A stretch of 64,000 nt of DNA from contig OY482852.1 of the NCBI GenBank assembly GCA_960531495.1, forward strand, positions 27,405,621 to 27,469,620. The letters run 5' to 3'. Numbering within the stretch: position 1 is the first letter of the stretch; every line of letters begins with the position of its first letter. The position numbers and the translations under genes are program-made. Below, piece after piece: positions 1 to 36,212 of this stretch. Source of the DNA: Zeus faber. Its lineage: Eukaryota; Chordata; Actinopteri; Zeiformes; Zeidae. The notes beneath the pieces are model-generated. The model worked only from the letters and a program-made list of their open reading frames with translations. It was not told where the DNA came from and did no database searches.

Positions 1-141
1 TACAGCTGAATTTTACAATGTTAGTTAGCTGCGGAGTTGAACTGTGAACCTACGTCAGCCCTTGCCTTCCCTTTAAGACGGAGATAAGAGGCTCTAATAG
101 TATTTTCTGCCAGGCAATCAAATAGAGCGCACAAACAGACC

Positions 142-142
<1 letters not shown>

Positions 143-229
<87 letters not shown>
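143..229. repeat. (AC)n microsatellite upstream of ddc exon
   Basis: Uninterrupted AC dinucleotide tract of about 87 bp, ending about 130 bp before the ddc start-codon exon. It lies in the 5' intron or promoter region of ddc. The cysteine-valine and threonine-histidine open frames across it are translation artefacts. Confidence 0.97.
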
Positions 230-366
230 AGATTTCACAAGATTACAGTATGGAGAAGCAAATGAGCCTCCTGCCCTTTTAGACGAATAAATCCCAACCA
301 TATTGCAAATTTCATTTATATTTTCATCTCAAAAAACATCTGACTGCGTGTTCTGGCAGCAACAAC

Positions 367-23986
<23,620 letters not shown>

Positions 23987-25330
23987 CCCCCCCGAGGAAG
24001 GGGCTCGGGCCTCGGACGTCCAACTGCGGGCAAAGGGGTGAAAGGGTTCGGGGTGGATGTTGGTGACGGAAAGCCCTTGTTCACACCCCGACACCCCTCC
24101 AAACCGGGACCAAGGTCACGGGAGGGAATAGGACTCCAGTGTAGCAGAGAAAACAATGGGTCTCCATCTTTTATGTCACATTGTCACAGCTGCAATTTGG
24201 AATTCGTATTCCCACCTCACTTTGTCGTGCTGTATGCTTGTTTTCTTCACCCCAGTGTGCTATATGTGGCTTCTGCGTCTGAATGTACTGCGTTTTGCTT
24301 TAAGGGAATTATGAAATCATGTGGAAGCATTTAAAAAAAAAAATAAGAAGAAGAAGCTGGTGCTGGATGATTATATTATGTTTGTTGGGAGAATTATGAC
24401 TGGTTCACTTTATGAAAATGTTATACAATAGTTGAAGGTTTTAAGGTTTTATTTATGTTTTGAATATACAACAATGTTGTTGGGTTTTTTAACTCGATAA
24501 ACTCAAAGATTTTGTTATTTTTCTTGTAAATTGATGTCTTTCCAAACCAAAACATGGCACAGACCTGATGGTGCAGTCATAAGGAATGTTCTGGTCACCC
24601 CAATGCCAGACGCATTGCATATGAATAAAATAAGGATGGAGGCACAAGCACAACTTTAATTTCTCAAATATTTCTCTCCTATTTCTAAAGAAAAAATACC
24701 TCTATGAACACACTGATCTCCTTGAAATTACTGTTCAATATGAAAGGATCGGAGCTGAACCCTTAAAAAAGAAGTTGAAACATAACTTATTATTATATTC
24801 AAAAGCCGAAATGAAGTCATCAGATTTGCTGCTGGGGATTTTGAATTGACCCCTATTCGTGCACTAGAAAGCTCAAAATATTCTGTATGAGTTGGTGTGT
24901 CCTATGAATGTTTGAAAATGTTTAATAGTTTAAGATGTTAAACGTCTGAACATAATCGTATATACATGAATATTACATACATCCATATTACGCAAATTTG
25001 TAAATGTATCCGGAAGATATGCCTTAAACAATTGGTTTAGTACATACCAAAGAGAACATTTTCTACTCACCTATCTTTGCCTATCCTTCCAAAATTGTAA
25101 GTCATTGTAATTGTGAATGCATTACCTTAAGGTCTATACCTGAATTAGTCTTGTTATTGGGGTACAGTGAATATTTGGCTTTGTATGTATAATGAAGGGA
25201 TCGACATAGCAGCGGGTATTCATTGCTCACATCATCTCAGCATGTCCATACCGTATGTGTGTGCGTCTATGTTTCTCGATGTGCAAAAATGTCACAAGTA
25301 AAATGAAATAAAATACACTACCACGCCAGA
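23987..25330 (+). other. ddc: ddc 3' UTR (inferred)
   Basis: Two AATAAA signals follow the stop, at 24,624-24,629 and 25,307-25,312. The second is followed by the end of the AT-rich unique sequence. Which one is used cannot be read from DNA; alternative polyadenylation is possible. Confidence 0.6.
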
Positions 25331-25430
25331 GACGGACAAGAGCGTCAAAACTTCGCACCATTGTCAATACGAGCGAAAATACTGGATTCATCTTTCAGCC
25401 GTTGCAGTTGCCGACCTTGACCACCGGAGT

Positions 25431-25447
25431 GGGGGGGGGGGGGGGGG
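25431..25447. repeat. G homopolymer
   Basis: About 17 G in a row just beyond the inferred ddc 3' end. Confidence 0.9.
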
Positions 25448-25609
25448 CGCCTGACACATCAATTTTGAATGTTGTCAAACATGCTCTGGTTCCTGGTACG
25501 CATCTGAATGAAAGCCATGAAGTACTTGTATTTTAATTAGACACGGGGCTGGGAGGGGAGTGTTCCACTGGGATTAATACAAATTTTTAATAAATATATC
25601 ACTTACAGC

Positions 25610-25830
25610 CCCGGGTTACAACGCCCGGTGGAGCGCATGCGCAGCTCGCTGCGGCAGCGGACGGTTCCTGCCGGGGGAGCGGCGCACCGTGACGTAACCC
25701 CCGCCGGGCCAATAGAAACAGGAGGTGAAGTAAACAGGAAGTGTCCGTGCGCCACGCCGGAGGAGGCGCTTTCCGCGGCGTCCGAGTTCTACCGACGTGG
25801 AACCGTGTGAGTCCGTGGATGAGGGAATGA
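25610..25830 (+). promoter_or_regulatory. CpG-rich promoter-like block with donor site
   Basis: A GC- and CpG-rich island in AT-rich surroundings. It carries an NRF1-type palindrome GCGCATGCGC (25,633-25,642), a CRE-like TGACGTAA (25,690-25,697), CCAAT (25,709-25,713) and an ETS-like CAGGAAGT (25,735-25,742). A splice-donor-like GT|GTGAGTCC occurs at 25,807. The cluster and spacing resemble a TATA-less vertebrate housekeeping promoter with a short first exon on the + strand. No coding gene is attached here; it could start a distant 5' UTR exon of entpd3 or a non-coding transcript. Confidence 0.45.
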
Positions 25831-25974
25831 ATAAACGTGCCCGCGAAATACTTAAACATCTCTGTGAAAGAAGACCTGAAATAAACAAATCAGGTTATAA
25901 ATAGGTTAAAAAAATATATATATATAAATATATATAAATGAGTGAATATAGTTCAATAAATAAAAAGTATTTTA

Positions 25975-26240
25975 TTTTAAAAATGATGTTTCTCATTCAT
26001 TTCACGAGACTTTTATTTTATAATTCCACATCTATTTATTTCAGGACACTTTTACTTCATAATTCTACATTTATTTATTTCAGGACGCTTTAATTTCGTA
26101 ATTCCACATTTCTTTAAGAGGACTTTTACTTCATAATTCCACATTTCTTTAAGAGGACTTTTACTTCATAATTCTACATTTATTTATTTCAGGACGCTTT
26201 AATTTCATAATTCCACATGTATTTATTCAAGGGGACTTTT
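25975..26240. repeat. Minisatellite, ~38-bp unit, ~6 copies
   Basis: Imperfect tandem units of the form ACTTTTACTTCATAATTCCA then CATTTATTTATTTCAGG (with TTTCTTTAAGAGG variants). Two adjacent copies around 26,105-26,170 are almost identical, showing recent duplication. Confidence 0.9.
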
Positions 26241-26335
26241 TTTTTTTTCATAATGCAACATTTTCAGAGCCGGTGGAGAGCGGGGGAACCTCTCTCTTGT
26301 GAATGCATCCGGAGGCGCTCTCCTATGCAACAGTG

Positions 26336-26586
26336 AAAGAAGAAGAAGAAACAGTCTTTATTCGTCACGCAACACACCACACTACAACACATGCTTGCAC
26401 ACACACACACATGCTTGATGGTGGCCGGTGAAATGGATCCTCTGTATTTGACCCATCCTGGCTTGTCCTTCCTCCGGGGGCACAGCCAGGAGCAGTGGGC
26501 AGCATACGTGGACGCGCCCGGGGACCAGGTGATAAGTGTCCATCGCTGGTCAGACGATGATGGGTGCATGTTTTTGGTGGGGGTCC
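26336..26586. repeat. Dispersed fish repeat with TTTATTCGTCAC motif
   Basis: Starts with GAAGAAGAAGAAACAGTC, TTTATTCGTCAC, a short AC tract, TGGATCCTCTGTATTTGACC, AGGAGCAGTGGGCAGC, GCGCCCGGGGACCAGGTG. The same building blocks (agaagaag, TTTACCCATC, GTGGGCAG, CAGGGACCAGTTCC) occur at 56,932-57,100, and TTTATTCGTCACA at 8106. This arrangement is common in fish genomes; class not assigned. Confidence 0.65.
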
Positions 26587-26925
26587 TTACTGACGTGAGG
26601 TGGAGGAAACCCCCATGTGAGCACGGGGAGAACAGGAGGGAGTGAGCTGGTCACAGTGGAGGGCCACCACCCAGTTCCGCCTGACCTGCTGCACCCTGTA
26701 CACTGCGTCAGACAACTGTTCCAACACAGCGCAAGGGCCAGCCCACCGGCTTGACAGCTTGGGTGAGAGGCCCTTCTTTCTCTCCGGACAGAAGACCCAA
26801 ACATAGGTCCCGGTTGCAAAGTCCGTTCCCCGACAGTGGGAGTCGTAGGCCCTCTTCTGTCGGGACCTGGCAGTTGTTATGGCTTGCCTGGTCAACCTGT
26901 GCACCTCCGTCTCCTGACAGAAACA
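26587..26925 (-). pseudogene. Ty3/gypsy integrase C-terminal fragment
   Basis: Read on the - strand: TRQAITTARSRQKRAYDSHC, YVWVFCPERKKGLSPKLSSR and WAGPCAVLEQLSDAVYRVQQ. This is the GPY/F-type chromodomain-free tail of gypsy integrase, with the usual VWVF...KGLSPKL...W.GPC.VLE...VYRV spacing. Only about 105 codons remain; no catalytic D,D,E, reverse transcriptase or LTR is seen next to it. The left end runs into the dispersed repeat at 26,586. Confidence 0.85.
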
Positions 26926-27699
26926 GGCCTACAACTCCTGCTGCCGGGGAACGGACCTTGCACGCGGGTTATTGCTGTTGGTTAAGTAACGACAGCAGTC
27001 CAATTTTCATTCCAATTGATCATTTCGTTTCAACTAGCAATCAAAAGGATGCAGGCGTATGCTACACTGAGCGCAGCTCACACCATGTCCTATGTGAAAG
27101 CCCCTTAAGCGATTAAAATAGGTCATGAAACTATACAGTACATCTGCCACTAGTGGGATTCACTATGATTCACCAGGACCACACCACCAGACCATGGTAG
27201 AGCCTTTGCCCCCTTATATTAACAGTATATCGATGGTGATGCCTCTGCTCGAAATAAAGTGGTATGACGATTACTTTTATAGTCACACAATATCAAATCA
27301 TGCTACTCAGATTGCGTATTGGGGTAAATTGGAGGCCATTTATTATATTAGTCAGCAGGTCATACAAAGGCAAGTGCTGAGGGATTGAAGTGCTGATGCT
27401 GATGCTGCAACTGACATGATGACTTTCAATTACTGTCTGCGAAATAGATCCAGGGATAAAATCGGTAAAATCCTGAAATATCAAATGACCTGTGTGTTAA
27501 AACAAATATTTTCACGCACAAACTATGCCAGCATTATCTGACTCCATAATTAGCATCTATTCTAGATTTCTCTCATCGACTGTTGATTTATTTTAGAAGG
27601 GGCCTACTAGCGTTTTTTATTCAAAAGGCCTTTACAATTGGCAATAGTTGACATTTTTGCATGTTAATTTTATAATGTCACTTTATGTCTTTGAATTGT

Positions 27700-27743
27700 A
27701 TTATTGTTATTATTATTATTATTATTATCATTAGTTATCATTA

Positions 27744-27806
<63 letters not shown>
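27700..27806. repeat. (TTA)n microsatellite
   Basis: About 100 bp of TTA/ATT trinucleotides with two ATC interruptions. Confidence 0.95.
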
Positions 27807-27808
<2 letters not shown>

Positions 27809-28534
27809 ACAATAATACAATTTCTATATGTATATATATTTTTTGTATTTTTAATAATATTTTTAACATCGACCACCATTATTACAGTAATATTATGTTA
27901 ATGGTCTGGCAGACATCATTGCACAATTGAATCTGGAGCCACAACTACACCCGAGACCCGGCCTGCAGATCACATTACATAGCCGACATTTAATGTCTTA
28001 TCTGCTCGGATCGCTGTTACCACTGGAAATCCTATAAGGATAAGTGTTTCCCCCTGGTAATTTCTTTTATAACTTTTGTCAGCACAAGCTGATAAACGCT
28101 TGTTTCAACGCAGTGTGTAGACATCGGCAGCATTAGGGACAGTTTTGCCACAGCAAATACCAATATCTATTTTCTGCGGTGAGAAAAGCCACGGGAAGAA
28201 AGCAATTGAACTCTGGCTTCAGAGTGCTGTCATCCACAGGGAGGCTCGTGGATCAATTTCTACCCACCTTGCTTTGCAGAGTGCTACCAGAGGTTAACCA
28301 AACCAACCCCCATCTACAGTATCTATACCCCACCTTCCCTCCCATGCAATACAAATTGTATACAATAAAGACAATAAATACAAGCACAACATTATTAATT
28401 GCATGAAGGCTCTTTGGTGCTTGTAGAGAGGAAGCAGATGGAGGATTTGCACACGGTGGTCTCGCAGGGCGCGGTTGGTTTGATGATAATGTTGCAGCTC
28501 CAGGTTATTACTCACATAATAATACTGTATATAT

Positions 28535-28538
28535 AATG

Positions 28539-28616
<78 letters not shown>

Positions 28617-28630
28617 CACATATATACACA
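28535..28630. repeat. (TA)n microsatellite
   Basis: Pure TA from about 28,549 to 28,612 with degenerate TATAT flanks. Confidence 0.95.
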
Positions 28631-29668
28631 TATATATACTGTGTATATATATAATGAAATACAAATAATCATTTAAAATTATTCAAACTTAATAATAAAA
28701 GAAGGGCTTTTATTGCCAGTGGAAACCAGGTGGTCAGCCATTGATCACTCTCAGTAAACAGATCCAGTGATCTATAGATGCACTCTCTCTCGAAGCTGCA
28801 TATCAAAAAAGTCAAAAAGCGAAATAATCCACTGTCAAACCTGCTTGGAGATGAAAAGGATGCTTAATAGCCGGCTTGTGTAAAGTTAACCAACTGCACG
28901 TACTACAGAGTTAATTTAAGGATCCTAGACTTAAATGTATAAACCAACACACACACACACGCACAAACATAAATAACAGCTGTCCGATTATTATTGGTTG
29001 TAAATCTTTTTTATTTCTATATTATCTGTTTTTTACTAATTGTGGTTCTAATATGCCACTTACATGTAGTTAAAGTTTGGCAGTATCATTTTCCAACGCT
29101 ATAACGCATGGTAGGCATGGTCCAAGGCAGTTCTACATTTTTTTATAAAGCAGGTGTTCCCAAATGTTTTTATGGCAAGGCTCAGGCTTAGGATGCCCCA
29201 CAAAAAAAGTAAAACAAACAAATACACAAGCTCGAATATATATAATAAAATAATAATCATCATAATTTTGCAGCTGACCACCTCTGTACAATTCCTTCAC
29301 GGACCCAAGTGGTCCGTTGACCCCAATACTGCTGAATCCCAAATTTTTGCTTAAACTGTGCTTATGCAGGATCTAAGCACAGATCTGCACGGCACACTGT
29401 TCATGAATGAGGCCCTATAACTTCAGCGATAAAGTCTCTGAAGGCTTAAAGGGGGAGGGGGTTGAGGTGAGTGCATTGGGAGCGAGGATGTATAACGAGC
29501 TAAGTGGAAAAAAGCATCAAAATGTAATAAGCTCAGAGTTTCATCCGCTATTAAAATACATACTTCCAATTACACACAAGTTCATTTTGTGGAGGGAGTG
29601 GAAGCTGGACCAGGAGACGGAAGAATCAGAATGGAGGTTTGGTTTCAGTGATGTTAGCGCAGGCAGAT

Positions 29669-29708
<40 letters not shown>
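29669..29708. repeat. (GA)n microsatellite
   Basis: About 40 bp of GA. Confidence 0.95.
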
Positions 29709-29710
<2 letters not shown>

Positions 29711-30239
29711 ACCTAGAGCAATAGTGTAATCAATGGAGAATTGAGAGTGTACCCATTATCCGGCGCTGTTGTTTAAACGGAGGAGCGCTGGGCCTTTCCT
29801 GCGGGTTTGGAGTGCCTCGGTCCTCTAATTGTTCTGGCCACGACACCGCCACATTTCCTTTTTATTCGCGTGGTGGTGGCTCAATGCAGTGCAATGCACG
29901 CTGAAAGCATTGGGGTCGACATCAGCGACAACTTCGCACTTTGTTTCTCTCTCTCTCTCTCTCTCTCCCTCTCGCTCTCAAAAATCAATGGACTCTTTTA
30001 ATGTTGATCGTGTTCTAGGGGCCAACAATAATGCTGCTTCTCGAAGAGGAATGAGAGTCAACGTTCCCAAACTTGTAAACATGAAACTTGACATTCTTAT
30101 AGTCTCTGAAAATATTGATATGGATTAGGGAATATACCGCTGTCTCGTATCGTCACAGGAAATAGATTTATTTGATGCTGTGTGGTTTGAAGATGCTCAA
30201 TATTAACATACAATAAGATGCAGATTCTGAAGTCCCTTG

Positions 30240-30440
30240 TGCCGAATAATAAGGGGGTCAGGTGTGGGGATGGTGTGGTTTGAGCAACCACACCTGACCT
30301 GGGTCTGGGTAATTGGGGACCCAGGATCAGGGTGGCTGCATACCAGTTGCTTGTTGGTTGGGCTAACGAGCAGCAGGTTAAAACCCCCATCCACACACAC
30401 ACTCAGTATAGGAGCTCTGTCATGATATGTTCGATCTGCT
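30240..30440 (+). repeat. Dispersed repeat family R18, copy 3 (+)
   Basis: Same series as 18,320-18,510: GTGTGGGGATGGTGTGGTTT, CCACACCTGACCTGGGTCTG, GATCAGGGTGGCTGCATA, GTTGGGCTAACGAGCAGCAG, AAAACCCCCATCC, AC run, AGCTCTGTCATGAT and TTCGATCTGC. It is the best preserved of the three copies. Confidence 0.8.
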
Positions 30441-30639
30441 CCTGGCTACTTCAACCTAGCCCCCTACCATCCAGCAGCCCAGCAGCCAGGTCACCCCTCC
30501 AAGCAGCCCCCGCAGCAGCCAAGTCCGGCCATGCCGTCACCAGCCAGTACAGCAGCCCGGGGCCCCACGCTTCGGAAGGGAGGAGGGGGCAGTCTGCCTC
30601 CTCTTGAAGTGGTCCTGTTAATTTTATTTGGACAACACC

Positions 30640-30686
30640 AACGCCAAACTGAGGCCAGGAAGAATTCCTGGCCTCAGTTTGGTGTT
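30640..30686. repeat. 22-bp hairpin, 3-nt spacer, one G.T mismatch
   Basis: Left arm 30,640-30,661 (AACGCCAAACTGAGGCCAGG then AA), spacer GAA, right arm 30,665-30,686, complementary except for one wobble position. Confidence 0.93.
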
Positions 30687-30840
30687 AGTGTATAATATCG
30701 GTGGCCTCAGCTTCCTTTAATTACTTCAACTATAGCAGCTCTAAAAGTTCAAATCAAATTGACAAACAACATCCTACGACCACCTCCTGATTGAACATCT
30801 TACTCATGTCGGTAATTAAAAAAAAAAATCCCTTTTCCTC

Positions 30841-31150
30841 ATGGAATGGGAACGAGACCTTGCTGTTTCCGCAGATATTAACCTGTGGAAGCTTATTTGC
30901 AACAACACCTTTTCTATGACCCGCAATTCCAAAATGCAACTCCTCCAACATAAGATTCTGCACAGAGCTTCATCACGGAACACCAACAAAATATTCAAAG
31001 CGGGTTTTGTGGATAAAGACATTTGCTCTCACTGTTCCCTTAAAACCAGAGATGACTACTTTCATGCCATTTCGCTCTGCCCACCTATCCCATCATTCTG
31101 GACCAACATCACCATGAAGCTATCAACCATTCGGGGCCACAGCATTCCAG
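30841..31150 (+). pseudogene. L1-type ORF2 C-terminal fragment
   Basis: About 100 codons: ADINLWKLICNNTFSMTRNS, KMQLLQHKILHRASSRNTNK and a zinc-knuckle-like C-x2-C-x9-H-x4-C patch beginning CSHC, followed by PPIPSFWTNI. This is the region after the reverse transcriptase in fish L1/Tx1-type LINEs. RT and endonuclease are absent. The frame stays open beyond the homology into the G-rich segment. Confidence 0.8.
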
Positions 31151-31179
31151 TCTCCCCAACTGAGGGGTTCTCCCGGTCT

Positions 31180-31960
31180 CGTTTGGGCTCTGCGGTTGGG
31201 TGGGTGCTGCTGTGGGGACGTCCGTGGCGCTTAGTCCTGTGATCATGGGAAGGGGTCCTGGGGCCAACTGGTGTATTAGGGGGGCCGGGTGGTGGCGCCT
31301 GCTGTTTTTCCTGGGTTGTGCTGGCCTGTCCCTGGGGGTCAGGGGGCTGCTCCTGGGTAGTGTCCGGGCTGGAGTTCGTGCGTTGGTTTGAGGCGTGGGT
31401 ACGGGTTTGGGGTTCGGGTTGGGGGTGGGGGGTGCAGATTTCGGGTTCGGGTCTTGGCCCTGTGGTCGGCTGGTCTGCGCACCGCTGGGGTTGCCCGCAC
31501 TATGGGCGGAGTCGCAGTGCTTGTGTGTCCTTCTGCCTCCTGTTGGGGTGGGGTGGCCCATCATGCTGGGGCTCACCATGTGGCCTCCTTCGGTTGGGGG
31601 CGGACTCCACTGGGCCGCCGGGGTAACTGTCCTCTTGCACTCTCGGTGCATGGGGAGCTTGTCGCTGGGGGGGCGGGCTGTGAGTGTGGGAGCCGCCTGC
31701 GCCCTCTGTTCCGTGGTCTGCTTCCTCAGCGGCTGGGGGCTGACCAGGTGCCTGATGGGGCTGCGGAGCTGCCGGCATGGCAGAAGCACATGGCGGGGCC
31801 TGGCTCTGGGCCTGCGGTCCGTACCTGGCGCCCGCAGCTCCGGTTATGAACCTACAGCTGCGTCTTGTGCCTGCACTTGGGGGTGGGTTGTATGTGTGCG
31901 CCCCAGGGGTGCACGGTCTGGGATGTTCTGTGGCTACAGGGCGGCGTCATAAATTACCTT
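31180..31960 (+). other. G-rich LINE segment, G-quadruplex-prone
   Basis: Dense GGG/GGGG runs on the + strand in a LINE 3' region. It generates long overlapping open frames on both strands (up to 226 codons) that lack conserved domains; I treat them as compositional artefacts. Confidence 0.7.
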
Positions 31961-32400
31961 ATAAACCAGAACCAATTGGGATAAGTCCTGTACACTCACC
32001 TGAGGACGCCTCACACACACAGAAACCTAAACACACACAGGCAGTCCCATCACACACACACGCACACACCACCAACACCTGCTATGAAAGCACCCCAGCA
32101 CCCTCCTGGTTGCATTCCCCTCCTTTCCTCCCTAATTTACTGCCATAACTATGACAAGAAGAGGCCACGTACCCAATTGCTGTTCCAGTTTTCCTGGACT
32201 TAATTAACTCTGTTTTTTTAAATACATGTTGTGGTCCGATGTTTATGTTTTCTGTGTAAATGTTGTTTGGTTCTATGTTTAATTGTCTCACCCGTGGTGA
32301 ATTTCCCCCTCTCGGGGTAGTGATTAGTTGTTTATAGACCCAAACATGGAAAAATAGTTCTTCAAAGAGGGGTATTGGTGGCGGCTCTATATAACAAAAA

Positions 32401-32920
32401 ACTATGCTCTTGTCATCCTATAGGTCACCCACAGCAGAGTTATTGCAACAGTTCTTGATGATTAAAGAATTAATAAAGAGTTGGATTGCAGGTTGAGAAG
32501 TTTAACTCCTCTTGCAGATTAACTCTGTCCTATATGCAATAGAATACAAATACTCTGTGTTGTATGTTTCTGTCCTCCCTGAGCTCGCCTTAGGACACCT
32601 GCGTTACGGTTTGACAGCTGTACCGCCCCAGTCAAACTCCCCACCTGTCACTGTCACCTGCAGCATGCTGACAGCAGAGGTTAAAAAATAAACACAAAAA
32701 CACCCACAATAACGATCTGTATGTTTGAAGCATTTCCTTCCGTGATGACTGTGTTTATTTCAGCCCTTTATCACAGCTATCGTCTCAAAACTCAAGTTTT
32801 CGGTGAAAAGCCTTGCTGCAACCTGTCCAGAACCCAGGAGAATATCCCCGCGATTATGGCCAACACTAACAGATTCCAAATCAAGCCTTGATTGCTCACA
32901 GATTTAAGATTCACGAGTTG
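32401..32920. other. Sequence between the two LINE ends
   Basis: No recognised feature. AT-rich DNA that may be the pre-insertion intergenic sequence. Confidence 0.5.
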
Positions 32921-32924
32921 AGTG

Positions 32925-33730
<806 letters not shown>

Positions 33731-34620
33731 TTCACTAGTTGAGTGCTTTCACCTACCCCTAGATTGCTATAATTTGATCAGGTGGGGTCTATCCTATCCC
33801 CTTTTCATAGTTCCACTTTGGCTTTGGTGATCCAAGTGTTTCTGCATACTCCATACAATAGCTCAGGATACTTGGCGTCGGGAACAGGTCCGCTCTTTTG
33901 GGCTCGATCCCTCTGAGTCCTGCACAGCTGCAGAATGGAGCTAGATCCGGCTTCATTGTGATTCCCGTCCTGAGTGCGCCCCATTCTAGAATTCAGCCGT
34001 ATGTTTGTATTTATTTTGGCACTGTATATTATCTTGACGTTCCCTGGCCATTAGGCGGCCCATCTGTTTTGCTCGATCGTTCGATTTTGAAAGGCTTTGA
34101 TCATCGTGCTGGAATATGGAGTCTACATGGAATATACATAAAGCTAAACACAATGGATAGAAGCAATATGCATGGAAATAAACACATGGGCTGAAATGAA
34201 TAGATCGATAAATGGAAAAGAGATTTACCTTGAGAAATGCGATTACTGCAACCAGCAAAATTGGGGTTAAGCTGGGCTTGTCTCGCCCCCGGAAAAAAGG
34301 CAGATTTGGCGTGTTACCTTAAATTGTACAACCACAGTTGTAAGCATAGATCGAGGCAACGCATTAGAAAAAATGAAAAGTGAGCGTTTGTTTTTTTTAC
34401 CCCAGAAAATAAAGCCCTCACTGGTTCTCTCTCGAAAATTCACAAAAACACATTATTCATACAATATCAACAGGCATGCAACGTTCAACTCTTTTGTTTG
34501 GCCTCTGTTTGGAAAGACATTCAGGATTAAAGCATGAAGTTATCCCCCAAAGTTATCCATGTGGAGGGTGTGGTGATAGCTGGGACTATTTTTCTTACTC
34601 TTTCCCTCCCCCTCCGTGCT
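33731..34620. other. Intergenic, nothing recognised
   Basis: No convincing gene, RNA or transposon. Open frames are short and lack similarity I recognise. Confidence 0.5.
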
Positions 34621-34629
34621 CGCTCTCTC

Positions 34630-34685
<56 letters not shown>

Positions 34686-34830
34686 GCTCTCTCCTGGTTG
34701 TGATGGAGGGAGATTGTGTCAGTTCTCCGATCAATAGGGAGCTTTACAACTTTCAGACCCACTCACACTTCCACTCATTCTCACTGGACTCTTTTAATCT
34801 CTTTCCTGCTCTCTCGCTCTCTCTCTCTCG

Positions 34831-34865
<35 letters not shown>

Positions 34866-34866
34866 C
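34621..34866. repeat. (CT)n microsatellites, two blocks
   Basis: CT/CTCG tracts at 34,621-34,692 and 34,808-34,866, separated by about 115 bp of unique sequence. Confidence 0.95.
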
Positions 34867-34919
34867 GCCTGTCTCTCAGCTCAGCCGTCTTCTCCTCTGT
34901 AACTTTTTTTTCCTCTCAG

Positions 34920-34968
34920 TCACTGGTCTCCAGTTCCCTGATCCGGACCAACCAAGCTGTTCTCCAAG
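34920..34968 (+). other. Candidate 49-nt non-coding exon (possible entpd3 5' UTR)
   Basis: A strong acceptor (a T run then cctctcag) and a consensus-like donor (CCAAG|gtagga) enclose 49 nt on the + strand, 3.4 kb upstream of the entpd3 ATG exon. That ATG exon itself begins after an acceptor-like ctattctgag. No ATG or coding potential. Purely a splice-site-based guess. Confidence 0.3.
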
Positions 34969-34969
34969 G

Positions 34970-36158
34970 TAGGAAAAGAAACAACACATGACTCACTTTC
35001 TGTCCCTTAACCCTCCTTCCTTCTCTCTCTCCCCCTTCTCTTCTTCTCACCTCTAATCTTCAAAGTAAACAATGTTTGGGTGTGTTTAATATGTTTTTCC
35101 AGTAAAACTGTCAATATTGGAATACCTTTGCATGCATCAGCACTTGCATTTACCAGCGGTGAGACTTATTTGAGACGGCATTCTCTAACGTAGCTTATAT
35201 CCCACTTAGTCCTGACAAGTTCACCGTGTCAAGTCCATACACGTAGAAACACAAAAAAAAGTGAACCTGCCAGCGGTTGCTGTTTTCAAACAGTACAACA
35301 AGATGGTGAATGGTGACATGGTGAATGACAAAAGTCTTAGAGAGAGGAGAAGAGAAATCAAAAAACAGTGAGCTGTGGGGCATCATTTTTAAGGAGTCTG
35401 GGCCTCGAATCCCTCTCTGAGAGCCAGTGGAAATGGGCATTGTCCTTGATTATGCCGCTGTTACCAATAAGTCACTGCCCTTGCATTCCCAAGTACCGGC
35501 AAAAATGTGAAATTATATAAGCTACGAGCTACTGAAATGTCCTGTCACCTTATGGCTCACTGTGACAGAAGTTAGGAAAGCCATTGCCACACTATGAACA
35601 GTCATAAAATCACATTTGCTGACAGGCTGACTATAGTGCAGCTGCTGCCACCAAAGCCTTTGGGGTCAGTCCACAGTTTACAGACTATAGGAGCGGGCTG
35701 ATCAGTGGCTATTTAGTTACAATGACCAATGCTGTTCTTTTCGGAGGAATCCGTTGTCCTTTGCCTGCTTGAAAATTTATATTTTATTCAGCCATTTTCC
35801 GTTCTCCACTGCTGTTGCATTGTGCTGTTGTTTTAAATGATTGGGTTTATTGAAATAGCTGTGCCATATATATATTGAAATAAATAAATATATATATATA
35901 TAGTGATGTAAAATACAAAAGTAAGACCCTATTCCCCTGAACTGGAATAGAGAAACTTTATTTACAACCAGCTAATCTTTACACTGGTTTAGGACAACAT
36001 ACAGTGTATTCCAAGTGAGATAGAGATCATGATCATGATCACAATGCCATCTTCATCTTCTGAGTTTTACAGTTTGATTGACGGCATACATAGTCTGCTA
36101 TAGTGCAATCATATTGTATAAAAATTTATAGCCAAGTCAAAAAACTGTGGAAAGGCAC

Positions 36159-36212
<54 letters not shown>

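Larger units (their letters stand above)
26926..30234. other. Intergenic, simple-repeat-rich
   Basis: No gene recognised. Contains (TTA)n at 27,700-27,806, (TA)n at 28,535-28,630, (GA)n at 29,669-29,708, (CT)n at 29,946-29,972 and otherwise AT-rich DNA. Confidence 0.6.
30820..32400 (+). mobile_element. L1-type LINE 3' end, copy 1
   Basis: An ORF2 C-terminal fragment (30,841-31,150) is followed by a G-rich, CpG-poor stretch (31,180-31,960), a short CACACA region, and a 3' tail with TCCTGGTTGCATTCC, CTGCCATAACTATGACAAGA, TTCCAGTTTTCCTGGACTTA and TGTCTCACCCGTGGTG. The same tail recurs at 33,420-33,725. 5'-truncated. Confidence 0.8.

Noticed and set aside
21..301. Cys-Val repeat open frames
   Set aside because: Pure translation of the (AC)n microsatellite; the same applies to the frames at 2311-2518, 4850-5354, 11683-12285, 33101-33478 and 56427-56948.
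31109..31789. 226-codon - strand open frame
   Set aside because: Antisense of the G-rich LINE segment. Proline- and arginine-rich, no domain, overlapping frames open on both strands, as expected from composition.
34540..34991. Ser-Leu repeat open frames
   Set aside because: Translation of (CT)n microsatellites on either strand.
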